Source: JBBROS01 sp965213855
GTDB taxonomy: Bacteria > Pseudomonadota > Alphaproteobacteria > Acetobacterales > Acetobacteraceae
Direction of reading: 5' to 3'
Assembly: GCA_965213855.1 (NCBI GenBank)
Contig: CBDCAA010000011.1
Span: 248,001 to 312,000 of the forward strand
DNA length: 64,000 bases
The translations under genes were made by a program, and so were the position numbers. This document shows positions 43,093 to 51,587 of this stretch, piece by piece (the first letter of the stretch is position 1; every line of letters begins with the position of its first letter). The notes beneath the pieces were generated by a model that did not search any database, was not told where the DNA came from, and was given only the letters and a program-made list of their open reading frames with translations.

Positions 43093-45999
43093 ATGCTGAC
43101 CAAGATCCGCCCCGCCCCGTCCCGCAGCCTCGGGGCCAAAGCCGTCCCGACCGCTCCCTCCCCGGCCGCGCCGGCCTCCTCGCCTGGGCCGGCCGCGCTC
43201 GATCGCCGCCGCTTCCTCAGCGCCTCCGGTCTGGCCGCCGGCGGCCTGGCCGCGCTGGCCGGGCTTGGGGCGGCAACGGTGCAGCGGGCCGAAGCCGGGG
43301 AGATCGTGCCCGGCGAGCCGGTCGAGACGCGGAAGTCCGTCTGCACGCACTGCTCGGTCGGCTGCTCGGTGATCGCACGGGTGCAGAACGGCGTCTGGGT
43401 CGGGCAGGACCCGGCGTTCGACAGCCCGACCAACATGGGCACCCACTGCGCCAAGGGTGCGGCCGTCCGCGAGCTGACCCATGGCGACCGGCGGCTGAAA
43501 TACCCGATGAAGCTCGAGGGCGGCGTGTGGAAGCGGCTCAGCTGGGAGCAGGCGATCCAGGAGGTGAGCGAGAAGATGCTCGCCATCCGGCAGAAATCGG
43601 GACCAGATTCGGTCTACTGGCTCGGCAGCGCCAAGTTCAACAACGAGGCGGCCTACCTGTTCCGCAAGTTCGGCGCGCTGTGGGGCACGAACACGGTCGA
43701 TCATCAGGCGCGCATCTGCCACTCCACCACCGTCGCCGGCGTCGCGAACACCTTCGGCTTCGGCGCGATGACCAACAGCTTCAACGACCTGGCCAATTCG
43801 AAGGCCATCATGATCATGGGCGGCAACCCGGCCGAGGCGCACCCGGTGTCGCTGCAGCACGTGCTGCGGTCCAAGGAGATCAACCAGGCCGAGTTGATCG
43901 TCATCGATCCGCGCTTCACCCGCACGGCCGCACACGCGACCGAGTATGTCCGCATCCGGCCCGGCACCGACATCCCGGTGATCTGGAGCATCCTGTGGCA
44001 CGTGTTCCAGAACGGCTGGGAGGACAAGGACTTCATCGCCAAGCGCGTCTACGGCATGGACGAGATCCGCAAGGAGGTCGCGAAGTGGGACCCCGCCGAG
44101 AGCGAGCGCGTCACCGGCGTGCCGTCCGCACAGCTCCGCAAGGTGGCGGAGATCATGTCGAAGAACCGGCCCTCGAGCCTCGTGTGGTGCATGGGCGCGA
44201 CGCAGAAGACGGTGGGGACGGCGAACGTGCGGGCCTACTCCATCCTGCAGCTGGCGCTCGGCAACATGGGGCAGTCGGGCGGGGGCACGAACATCTTCCG
44301 CGGGCACTGCAACGTGCAGGGGGCGACGGATCTCGGCCTCGATGTGACGACCCTGCCGGCCTATCTGGGCCTCGACGAGGCCGCCTGGAAGCACTGGGCA
44401 CGCGTTTGGGACCTGGACTACGACTACCTCGTCTCGCGGTTCGCGTCGAAGAAGCTGATGGAGGCCAAGGGCATCCCCAGCACCCGCTGGTTCGACGCCG
44501 TGCTGGCCGAGAAGGACCAGCTCGACCAGCCGGACAACGTGCGGGCGATGGTGGCTTGGGGGCACGCGGCCAACTCCATCACGCGTGAGCCGGTGATGCG
44601 GCAGGGGATGGACAAGCTCGATCTGATGCTGGTCGTCGACCCGCATCCGACAACGTTCGCGATCTCGGGCACGCGGACGGACAACACCTACTTGCTGCCG
44701 GCCTGCACGCAGTTCGAGCAGTCGGGGAGCGTGACCGGCTCGAACCGGTCGATCCAGTGGCGCGAGCAGGTCGTCAAGCCGATCTTCGAGAGCAAGCAGG
44801 ACACCGAGATCCTGCTGCTGCTGGCCAAGAAGTTCGGGTTCGCCGACCAGCTGGTGAAGAACATCGCGGTCGAGAACGGGGTTCCGGTGTCCGAGGACAT
44901 CCTGCGCGAAATCAACCGCGGCTGCTTTGCGATGGGCTATAGCGGGCAATCGCCCGAGCGCATCAAGATGCACATGAAGCACCAGGCCGATTTCGACCCG
45001 GTCAGCCTGCAAGCGACCGAAGGACCATTGAAGGGCGAGTATTACGGCCTGCCGTGGCCGTGCTGGGGCACGCCGGAGCTGAAGCATCCGGGCACGGCCT
45101 GGCTGTACAACATCGCCATCCCCGTCCAGCAGGGCGGCAGCGGGTTCCGCGCGCGATGGGGCGTGGAGCGCGAAGGCGTTACGTTGCTCGCCGAGGACTA
45201 CCCGAAGGACTCCGACATCAAGGGCGGCTATCCCGAGTTCACGATCGCCGTGTTCAAGAAACTCGGCTGGGACAAGGAACTGACCGACGCCGAGATGGCG
45301 GTCATCAAGAAGGTCGGCGGCAACAACATCGACGCCGTGAGCTGGCAGACGGACCTGAGCGGCGGCATCCATCGCGTCGCCGTCGGCCATAACTGCGCCC
45401 CGTTCGGCAACGGCCGGGCCCGAGCGGTCGCCTGGAACCTGATCGATCCGGTGCCGATCCACCGCGAACCGATCCGCACGCCCCGGCGGGACTTGATCGC
45501 CAAATACCCGGCGCTGGAGGACCGGCGCGACTACCGCCTGCCATACCTGGGCCGCAGCCTGCAGGCACAGGACGTGTCGCAGTTTCCGATGATCCTGACG
45601 TCCGGCCGCCTGGTGGAGTACGAGGGCGGCGGCGACGAGACGCGATCGAACCGCTGGTTGGCGGAAATCGTGCAGGAGGCCTATGCCGAGATCAACGTCG
45701 ACGACGCAAAGACGCTCGGGATCACGGACAAGGGCATGGTGTGGATCTACGGTGTCGAGAGCAACTCGAAGGCGAAGCTGCGGGCGCATGTCAGCACGCG
45801 AACCGGGCCCGGCGTGGTATTCGTGCCGTTCCATTTTGGCGGGATGACGGGCGGCGTCGACAACCGCGACAAGTATCCGCCGGGGCTGGACCCGATCGTG
45901 GTCGGCCACGCGGTGAACCAGCTGACCACCTACGGCTACGATTCGGTGACGCACATGCAAGAGACGAAGGTCACGCTGTGCCGGGTCGAGGCGGCTTGA
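43093..45999 (+). CDS. fdhA: Formate dehydrogenase catalytic subunit (Mo/W-bis-MGD, Cys type)
   Basis: 968-residue periplasmic catalytic subunit that oxidises formate to CO2. The Tat signal is around LDRRRFLSASG (RR at 38-40). 4Fe-4S ligands are C84, C87, C91 and C119. The metal-ligand residue is C209 in DHQARICHSTTVAG, where many homologues have selenocysteine; the codon here is TGC, not TGA. H210 follows, as required. The C-terminal part holds the molybdopterin-dinucleotide binding domain (SGRLVEYEGGGDETRSN...). Bound to FdhB and the cytochrome b gamma subunit by operon order. Confidence 0.96.
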   Translation: MLTKIRPAPSRSLGAKAVPTAPSPAAPASSPGPAALDRRRFLSASGLAAGGLAALAGLGAATVQRAEAGEIVPGEPVETRKSVCTHCSVGCSVIARVQNGVWVGQDPAFDSPTNMGTHCAKGAAVRELTHGDRRLKYPMKLEGGVWKRLSWEQAIQEVSEKMLAIRQKSGPDSVYWLGSAKFNNEAAYLFRKFGALWGTNTVDHQARICHSTTVAGVANTFGFGAMTNSFNDLANSKAIMIMGGNPAEAHPVSLQHVLRSKEINQAELIVIDPRFTRTAAHATEYVRIRPGTDIPVIWSILWHVFQNGWEDKDFIAKRVYGMDEIRKEVAKWDPAESERVTGVPSAQLRKVAEIMSKNRPSSLVWCMGATQKTVGTANVRAYSILQLALGNMGQSGGGTNIFRGHCNVQGATDLGLDVTTLPAYLGLDEAAWKHWARVWDLDYDYLVSRFASKKLMEAKGIPSTRWFDAVLAEKDQLDQPDNVRAMVAWGHAANSITREPVMRQGMDKLDLMLVVDPHPTTFAISGTRTDNTYLLPACTQFEQSGSVTGSNRSIQWREQVVKPIFESKQDTEILLLLAKKFGFADQLVKNIAVENGVPVSEDILREINRGCFAMGYSGQSPERIKMHMKHQADFDPVSLQATEGPLKGEYYGLPWPCWGTPELKHPGTAWLYNIAIPVQQGGSGFRARWGVEREGVTLLAEDYPKDSDIKGGYPEFTIAVFKKLGWDKELTDAEMAVIKKVGGNNIDAVSWQTDLSGGIHRVAVGHNCAPFGNGRARAVAWNLIDPVPIHREPIRTPRRDLIAKYPALEDRRDYRLPYLGRSLQAQDVSQFPMILTSGRLVEYEGGGDETRSNRWLAEIVQEAYAEINVDDAKTLGITDKGMVWIYGVESNSKAKLRAHVSTRTGPGVVFVPFHFGGMTGGVDNRDKYPPGLDPIVVGHAVNQLTTYGYDSVTHMQETKVTLCRVEAA

Positions 46000-46024
46000 T
46001 GACGGCGATCGAGGGAGGGCGCTG

Positions 46025-46621
46025 ATGGCCCGGATGAAGTTCCTGTGCGACGCCGAGCGCTGCATCGACTGCAACGCGTGCGTCACGGCCTGCAAGAACG
46101 AGCATGAGGTGCCTTGGGGGTTGAACCGCCGCCGCGTGGTGACCTTGAACGACGGCGAGCCGGGCGAGCTCTCGGTCTCGATGGCGTGCATGCATTGCAC
46201 GGACGCGCCGTGCGCCTCGGTGTGCCCGGTCAACTGCTTCGTGCAGACGTCCGACGGGATCGTGCTGCACAACAAGGACCAGTGCATCGGCTGCGGCTAC
46301 TGCTTCTACGCCTGTCCGTTCGGGGCGCCGCAATTCCCGAGTGCCACTAATTTCGGCGGCCGCGGCAAGATGGACAAATGCACCTTCTGCGCCGGCGGCC
46401 CGGATGGCAGCAACTCGCCGGAGGCGTTCACGAAGTATGGCCGCAACCGGCTGGCCGAAGGCAAGCTGCCGATCTGCGCCGAGATGTGTTCCACCCGGTC
46501 GTTGCTCGCCGGCGACGGGGCGACGATCGGCGCGATCTACAAGGAACGGGTGCTGCGCCGCGGCTATGGCTCGGGTGCCTGGGGCTGGTCGACCGCCTAT
46601 CGCGACAGTCCGACGGTATGA
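46025..46621 (+). CDS. fdhB: Formate dehydrogenase iron-sulfur subunit (Fdh3B type)
   Basis: 198-residue beta subunit that passes electrons from the catalytic subunit to cytochrome b. It has four [4Fe-4S] motif sets: CIDCNACVTACKNE, CMHCTDAPCASVCPVN, CIGCGYCFYACPFG, and CTFC...CAEMC. The GKMDKCTFCAGGPDGS...YGRNRLAEGKLPIC region is characteristic of Fdh3B. There is no signal of its own, so it is presumably carried across by FdhA. It ends overlapping the next ATG by 4 bases. Confidence 0.96.
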   Translation: MARMKFLCDAERCIDCNACVTACKNEHEVPWGLNRRRVVTLNDGEPGELSVSMACMHCTDAPCASVCPVNCFVQTSDGIVLHNKDQCIGCGYCFYACPFGAPQFPSATNFGGRGKMDKCTFCAGGPDGSNSPEAFTKYGRNRLAEGKLPICAEMCSTRSLLAGDGATIGAIYKERVLRRGYGSGAWGWSTAYRDSPTV

Positions 46622-47637
46622 GGCCCGGGGTGCACGCGGTGCGAGGCGCCTTGGCGGGGCTGCTTCTGGTGTGGGCCGGATCGGCGATCGCGCTCGAGAT
46701 CCCGGCGAACAAGCCGAACCCGGACCGGGCGGCGCTGGAGCAGAAGCTCGAGGACGAGCGGGCACTGCCGCCGCACAACATTCAGGGCTTCGTCCACATC
46801 CCGGACCAGAAGGAGGGCGTGCTGGTCCAGCCGGAAGGGCGCACCTTCCGCAATTTCCGCACCAAGTACCAGCCGTGGATCGACGCCGGACTGGTCGCGG
46901 CTGCGGTGGGCGCGATGGTCCTGCTGTATCTCGTGGCCGGATCGATGAAATACGCGCAAGACCCGAAAGGGCGCACCATCAAGCGCTTCAACTCGTTCGA
47001 GCGGCTGTCGCACTGGATGACGGCGGTCTCGTTCGTCTGGCTCTCGCTGACCGGGCTCAACCTCGTCTGGGGCCGCGCGGTGCTGGAGCCCATCCTGGGT
47101 GACGACACCTTCGCGCAACTGACCTCGCTGCTGAAGGTGTCGCACAACTACGTCGGGTTCGCGTTCATCGTCGGATTGATCATCAATTCGGTGCAGTGGC
47201 TGAAGTTCAATATTCCCAAGCGGATCGACATCGAGTGGATCAAGCACGCTGGCGGGATATTCGGCGGTCCGCACATCCCGGCCGAGAAATTCAACTTCGG
47301 CCAGAAGATGATCTATTGGATCGCGCTATTCGGCGGTGGTGCGATCTGCGTCACGGGCGTGCTGCTGTTGCTTCCGTTCTACGCGACCGGCGTGAACGGA
47401 ATGCAAGTCGTCCACGGGCTGCACTCGATCATCGCTGCGCTGATGATCGCGGTCATCATCGGGCATGCCTATCTGGGCAGCATCGGCGTGCGCGGGTCGT
47501 TCCAGGCGATGGCGACCGGCAGCGTCGACCTGAACTGGGCGAAGACGCACCACCCGCTCTGGGTGGAGGAGGAGGCGGCCAAGGGCCGGCTGCCCCGGGA
47601 CGCTCTCGACGAACCCGTCCCGGCGCCGGCCGAGTAA
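46618..47637 (+). CDS. fdhC: Formate dehydrogenase cytochrome b (gamma) subunit
   Basis: 339-residue di-haem membrane subunit delivering electrons to quinone. It has an N-terminal signal (about residues 1-22). The periplasmic region carries FVHIPDQKEGVLVQPEGRTF, followed by four membrane spans, LVAAAVGAMVLLYLV, VSFVWLSLTGLNLVWG, NYVGFAFIVGLIINSVQ and IYWIALFGGGAICVTGVLLL, plus IIAALMIAVIIGHAYLG. Haem-ligand histidines are likely in FERLSHWMTA, SHNYVGF, VVHGLHS and GHAYLG. The N-terminal extension is longer than in E. coli FdoI. Confidence 0.94.
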   Translation: MRPGVHAVRGALAGLLLVWAGSAIALEIPANKPNPDRAALEQKLEDERALPPHNIQGFVHIPDQKEGVLVQPEGRTFRNFRTKYQPWIDAGLVAAAVGAMVLLYLVAGSMKYAQDPKGRTIKRFNSFERLSHWMTAVSFVWLSLTGLNLVWGRAVLEPILGDDTFAQLTSLLKVSHNYVGFAFIVGLIINSVQWLKFNIPKRIDIEWIKHAGGIFGGPHIPAEKFNFGQKMIYWIALFGGGAICVTGVLLLLPFYATGVNGMQVVHGLHSIIAALMIAVIIGHAYLGSIGVRGSFQAMATGSVDLNWAKTHHPLWVEEEAAKGRLPRDALDEPVPAPAE

Positions 47638-47716
47638 TACACGTCACTGAGTGTCGTGGCCCCGCCATAGAACGGGCGGGATAGCACGGTCGTCGGTCCC
47701 CATCGGGACAGGAGCC

Positions 47717-48388
47717 TTACACGCTGTGTGCCGGCCTACGGCTGGCCTTTTCCTTGCGCGCCGTCGGCTTGGCGTAGAGGCGCAGGAACAACGCCACGGC
47801 ACGCTCGACCCGTTCGGGTATCCCGTGCCGGATGGCATCGATGTCGACGGCCAGCGACAGCTGGAAATTCGTGAAGCCCTGCCACATGCCGAACAGCTCC
47901 TCGGCAGCGTGCTCCGGGTCCACGGCAGACAGCTCGCCACGGGCGGTTGCAGCAGCGATCAGGGCAGCCAGGTTCTTGCGCGTTCTGCCGGGACCAAGAT
48001 CATAGAAGGCACGGGCCAGGTCGGCATGGTGCCGCAGCTCACCGGCGATGACGCTGTAGAAGTCGGTCGCGGGCTTGCTGGTCAGGAACGTCATGATGCC
48101 GAGCCCGAAGCTGCAAAGCTGGTCGGCGATCGCGGCAGTCCGGCCATCCCTGGGATGGTGCTGCTGGGCCGCCTCGATCCGCTCCATCTCCCGTTCAACA
48201 GCTGCCCGGAACAGCGCGGCCTTGTCGGGGTAGTGGGTGTAGAGCGTCACCTTCGAGACGCCTGCCTTCGCTGCGATGGCCTCGATGGGCGTGGCTTCGA
48301 CACCGCGTTCAAGGAACAGCGCCCACCCGGCATCGAGGATCGCCACCCCCTTGCCCATATCGCGTGGCCTGCCAGGTGGACGGGTCAT
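47717..48388 (-). CDS. TetR-family transcriptional regulator
   Basis: 223-residue repressor. The N-terminal helix-turn-helix lies in residues about 12-58 (ILDAGWALFLERGVEATPIEAIAAKAGVSKVTLYTHYPDKAALFRAAV), and the C-terminal ligand domain follows with no recognisable pocket signature. It is divergent from the GFA-family gene across 78 bases and probably controls it and itself. The ATG at 48388 is the start of homology. Confidence 0.92.
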   Translation of the reverse strand: MTRPPGRPRDMGKGVAILDAGWALFLERGVEATPIEAIAAKAGVSKVTLYTHYPDKAALFRAAVEREMERIEAAQQHHPRDGRTAAIADQLCSFGLGIMTFLTSKPATDFYSVIAGELRHHADLARAFYDLGPGRTRKNLAALIAAATARGELSAVDPEHAAEELFGMWQGFTNFQLSLAVDIDAIRHGIPERVERAVALFLRLYAKPTARKEKASRRPAHSV

Positions 48389-48466
48389 GCAAGAGATGCC
48401 TTGACGCGCTGCCCGCACCGAAATAGTGAACGGCGTAGTTCATAAAACCGGTAGGGTATCACGGAC
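48389..48466. promoter_or_regulatory. TetR / GFA divergent region with palindrome
   Basis: TGAAC-N6-GTTCA (48427-48442), with arms perfect over 5 bp and spacing typical of TetR operators, lies midway between the divergent starts. It is a candidate operator for the adjacent TetR protein. Nothing else is visible in the gap. Confidence 0.45.
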
Positions 48467-48874
48467 ATGGCGTTCAAGGGTCACTGCCTATGTGGGGCTG
48501 TCCACTACCAATCGAGCGGCCCGGCCGTGTTCGCAGGCAACTGCTATTGCGCCGATTGCCGCCGCGAGAGCGGATCAGGGCACATCACGGCCGTGGCCGT
48601 GCCTGACCCGACCTTCCAGATCACCGGCGAGACGAAGGAGTTCACGAAGCCGTCCGACAGCGGACAGACGATACGCAACACGTTCTGTCCCATGTGCGGC
48701 ACCACCTTGTGCACGCACCCATCGGGGCTTCCCGGCCTCGCCCTGATCCGGGCCGGCACGTTGGACGACGTGTCCGGCGTCGATCCGCAGATCAACATGT
48801 ATGTCGCGTGCGCGCCGGCATGGGACAAGCCTGCTGAGGGCATCATGGGGTTCCCTGGCATGGCACCCGCATAA
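48467..48874 (+). CDS. GFA (glutathione-dependent formaldehyde-activating)-family protein
   Basis: 135-residue zinc protein of the GFA/Mss4-like fold. Zinc-binding cysteines are visible in GHCLCGAV, GNCYCADCRRES and TFCPMCGTTLC (CxC...CxxC...CxxC pattern). Members include the glutathione-formaldehyde enzyme of Paracoccus and many of unknown role. A link to formate production from formaldehyde, next to a formate dehydrogenase locus, is possible but unproven. Confidence 0.9.
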   Translation: MAFKGHCLCGAVHYQSSGPAVFAGNCYCADCRRESGSGHITAVAVPDPTFQITGETKEFTKPSDSGQTIRNTFCPMCGTTLCTHPSGLPGLALIRAGTLDDVSGVDPQINMYVACAPAWDKPAEGIMGFPGMAPA

Positions 48875-48906
48875 CGCTGAGGCAGGCCTCGCGCCGCCCA
48901 ACGCTG

Positions 48907-49035
48907 TCAGTCCGGCCGGGCGGACCGGTCCGAGTACGCCACCTCGGAGCTTTTGCCCAGGACGTGGGTCAGGACGGCTTGGGAGACGAACGCAATCGCG
49001 ATCATCGCGACGATCGCGGCAAGGAACACTTTCAC
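48907..49035 (-). CDS. Putative 42-residue single-span membrane peptide
   Basis: GTG start at 49035, with GGAG about 8 bases upstream. It reads as a hydrophobic N-terminus (KVFLAAIVAMIAIAFVSQAVL) and then a short polar tail GKSSEVAYSDRSARPD. This is either a signal-anchored or a secreted peptide. It is next to, and on the same strand as, the exported protein at 49087. Coding is inferred from the start region and composition, not homology. Confidence 0.45.
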   Translation of the reverse strand: MKVFLAAIVAMIAIAFVSQAVLTHVLGKSSEVAYSDRSARPD

Positions 49036-49086
49036 TGAGCCGCTCCGGCTGTCCGGCGCGTTCGTAGCATCCCCGGCCTCGCTCGC

Positions 49087-49404
49087 CTACTTGCCCGTCT
49101 GCGAGCCGCCGCCGACCGAGGGTTGGTTCTCGGCCGGCTTCGCGCTGTCCTGGTTGTTGCCGCCGGTTGTGATCCCGGTCGTGCTGCCGCCGATGCCCGC
49201 GACCGTGCTGCTGGCCTTGCCATGATCGTGGTCGAGCGAGCCCTCCGTGCCGACCCCGTTGCTGGCATGTCCGTCCGTGGGCGGCAGTCCCATGTTGCTC
49301 GACTGGCTGCCCGCCTCGGTTTTCGGCGCAGGCTGCGTAGTCTGCGCCACAGCAGGAGCCGCCAGCGCAAGCAGGAGGACAAAGGCCGTCAGGGTGCGTG
49401 TCAT
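49087..49404 (-). CDS. Small exported hypothetical protein
   Basis: 105-residue protein. MTRTLTAFVLLLALAAPAVAQ is a clear Sec signal with cleavage after AVA. The mature part is low-complexity and polar (TTQPAPKTEAGSQSSNMG, HDHGKASSTVAGIGGSTTG), with no cysteines; it looks disordered. No family is recognised. It is probably periplasmic or secreted. Confidence 0.72.
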   Translation of the reverse strand: MTRTLTAFVLLLALAAPAVAQTTQPAPKTEAGSQSSNMGLPPTDGHASNGVGTEGSLDHDHGKASSTVAGIGGSTTGITTGGNNQDSAKPAENQPSVGGGSQTGK

Positions 49405-49537
49405 GCCAACCGAACGCCGCCGGCCCGGCGCCGTTCCGCGCCGAGTGGAGGAGCGTGATCCCCGTTGCGATGATATTGCGGTACTGATACGTTACGACAA
49501 CGCAAAAGAAACACGGTAGCCAACCTTGGGGGACGAG

Positions 49538-51292
49538 ATGCCGGATCCGCAGCCGAAGACAACGCACGGCAACAACAACCGCGGCTTGGCGGCCGGCGCC
49601 ATCCCTGGCGTCTCGTTCGGCCGCTACGGCCCGATGTTCCGTTCGCTTTCACCCGCGGGCCGGCTTTCGCCGGCGGCGCTTTGGGCGCTGGCCGGGGCGA
49701 TGATCAAGGTGGACCAGGGCGCACCCATCACGGGCCAGGACCCGGCGGACGAGAACCCGACGATCCCGGCCGGTTACACCTACCTCGGCCAATTCATCGA
49801 CCACGACCTGACGCTCGACCCGACCCCGTTCAACTCCGCCGAGCGCGACCCGAGCGCCCTCGTAGACTTCCGCTCGCCAGCCCTCGACCTCGACAACATG
49901 TATGGCCGCGGCCCCGACGATCAGCCGTACATGTATGCGGCCGACGGCGTGTCCCTGCTGCTCGGCCCGGCGCCGGGCAACCAGGACGCCGCGGTCGGCT
50001 CCTTGTCGGACCTGTTTCGCATTACCGCGGGCACCCAGCCCGACGTGCCGATCATCGGCGACAAGCGCAACGACGAGAACAAGATCGTCTCGCAGCTCCA
50101 CACCGCGATGATTCATTTCCACAACAAGGTCGTGAAGGACGACAGCCTGATCCAGCAGTTCGGCGGCGACCCGTCGAACAGCACGAGCCGCTTCAAGGCG
50201 GCCGCCAACATCGTGCGCTGGCATTACCAATGGGTGGTGGTGTTCGACTACATCGATACCGTGTGCGAACCCGGGATGGTGAACGAGGTGCTCAATCCGG
50301 GGAATACCCCGAGGCTGACCAACTATGTCCGCAGCGAGGCGCCCTTCCCCTACATGCCGATCGAGTTCGCCGGCGCTGCGTTCCGGTTCGGCCACTCCAT
50401 GGTGCGCCCCAGCTACGCGCTGAACCGTGTGATCGGCACCCAGCCCGACGCGCCCGGCAAGCCGTCCCGCATCCCGACCTTCAACCGCAGCGCTGACCGC
50501 ACGCAGAACCTGAACGGCTTCCCCGGCCCGCTCGCGCAAGGCTGGGGGATCGACTGGGGCTTCTTCGTCGACCTGCCGACGGCACCGTTGACGGCCGCCC
50601 AAGCCGACACGACCAGTGCGGACCACTTCCGGGTGCCGCAGCCCTCTTACCGGATCGACGCCCTGCTGGTCAGTCCGCTGGTCGACTTGCCGGAGTTCTT
50701 CAAGGTCACAGCTGATCCGCCCGACCTGGTCGCAGCGATCGGGGCCGCCAATATCGTGCCGCCCGACGGCGCGCCGAATCCCAAGCAGTTCCTGACCGGC
50801 CATCTCGCCTTCCGCAACCTGTTGCGCGGGCAGGAGCTCGGCCTGCCGTCCGGGCAGGACGTCGCCCGCGCGCTCGGCATCGTGCCGATGCCGGACAGTG
50901 TCGTGTGGGACGCCGGCTCCCGCGTGCTCGACGTGGAAAAGCTCGGCGACGACGACAAGAAGAGCTTCCTTGCCACCCAGGTCAGCCGGCGCAAGGTGTT
51001 TTCCGACTGGGGGGACAAGGGCCTGAAGGGCAGCGCGCCGCTCTGGTATTATATCCTGCGCGAAGGCGAGTACTACGGGGTGACCCACGATCTGAACGAG
51101 CCGCTGGCCGGCATGGGCGGCCAACACCTTGGCCCGGTCGGCAGCCGGATCGTCGCAGAGACGCTCATCGGCGTCCTCTGGCTCGACCAGACGTCGTTCC
51201 TGCATGACTCCCGCGGCTTCAAGCCGTTGCCGGAGATCACCGGCGGGGCGAAGATGACCTTGGCGACGTTGCTGAAATATGCCCTGACCTGA
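49538..51292 (+). CDS. Animal-type haem peroxidase (peroxinectin-like)
   Basis: 584-residue peroxidase of the peroxidase-cyclooxygenase superfamily. Distal residues are H89 and D90 (GQFIDHDLTLD, the Asp also being a covalent haem-link position in the family). A catalytic arginine lies near TNYVRSEAPF, and the proximal histidine H285 lies in FRFGHSMVRPSY. There is no signal peptide. Such enzymes are common in eukaryotes and sporadic in bacteria. The ATG at 49538 follows a GGGGGA ribosome site. The substrate is open; halide or phenolic oxidation would be typical. Confidence 0.92.
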   Translation: MPDPQPKTTHGNNNRGLAAGAIPGVSFGRYGPMFRSLSPAGRLSPAALWALAGAMIKVDQGAPITGQDPADENPTIPAGYTYLGQFIDHDLTLDPTPFNSAERDPSALVDFRSPALDLDNMYGRGPDDQPYMYAADGVSLLLGPAPGNQDAAVGSLSDLFRITAGTQPDVPIIGDKRNDENKIVSQLHTAMIHFHNKVVKDDSLIQQFGGDPSNSTSRFKAAANIVRWHYQWVVVFDYIDTVCEPGMVNEVLNPGNTPRLTNYVRSEAPFPYMPIEFAGAAFRFGHSMVRPSYALNRVIGTQPDAPGKPSRIPTFNRSADRTQNLNGFPGPLAQGWGIDWGFFVDLPTAPLTAAQADTTSADHFRVPQPSYRIDALLVSPLVDLPEFFKVTADPPDLVAAIGAANIVPPDGAPNPKQFLTGHLAFRNLLRGQELGLPSGQDVARALGIVPMPDSVVWDAGSRVLDVEKLGDDDKKSFLATQVSRRKVFSDWGDKGLKGSAPLWYYILREGEYYGVTHDLNEPLAGMGGQHLGPVGSRIVAETLIGVLWLDQTSFLHDSRGFKPLPEITGGAKMTLATLLKYALT

Positions 51293-51344
51293 GTACACCT
51301 GAAATCATCGAGGCAGGGACGTGTCGCCCGTGGTAGCCTGAGCC

Positions 51345-51587
51345 ATGGGCGATCCTCCGCTTTCCCCCGATTACCGGGATCGGGACACGCTGCTCCGCGC
51401 CTATGCAGCCGGAAGCGTGACCTGGCATGAGTTGCAGCAGCGTGGGTTCGAGGACTACGTGGCCGTTCTGGCCGGCCTTGGCGAGCTGGGCCTTCGGCCC
51501 CCCGTGGCGCCCATGGATGGACCGAACTTGCTCGCACGGCAGCGCGGCCGGGCTTTCCTGCGTCGCGCCTTCGGCACCCCCCCATGA
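51345..51587 (+). CDS. Putative antitoxin of PIN toxin-antitoxin pair
   Basis: 80-residue protein: DRDTLLRAYAAGSVTWHELQQ then a helical EDYVAVLAGLGELGL, ending NLLARQRGRAFLRRAF. No known antitoxin motif is certain. Its stop overlaps the PIN gene's ATG by 4 bases. Small size, a helix-rich first half that could bind DNA, a basic C-terminus that could neutralise a nuclease, and the gene order together support an antitoxin role. I recall short proteins with the same GPN...R-GxxxL tail beside PIN genes. Confidence 0.62.
   Translation: MGDPPLSPDYRDRDTLLRAYAAGSVTWHELQQRGFEDYVAVLAGLGELGLRPPVAPMDGPNLLARQRGRAFLRRAFGTPP

Noticed and set aside
43717..43719. Selenocysteine in formate dehydrogenase
   Set aside because: The metal-ligand codon (residue 209) is TGC, a normal cysteine; there is no in-frame TGA.
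42835..46287. A 1150-codon open frame on the minus strand across the formate dehydrogenase genes
   Set aside because: It is antisense to the clearly homologous TorD-like, FdhA and FdhB genes and is built of arginine, histidine, alanine and leucine runs from GC-rich third positions.
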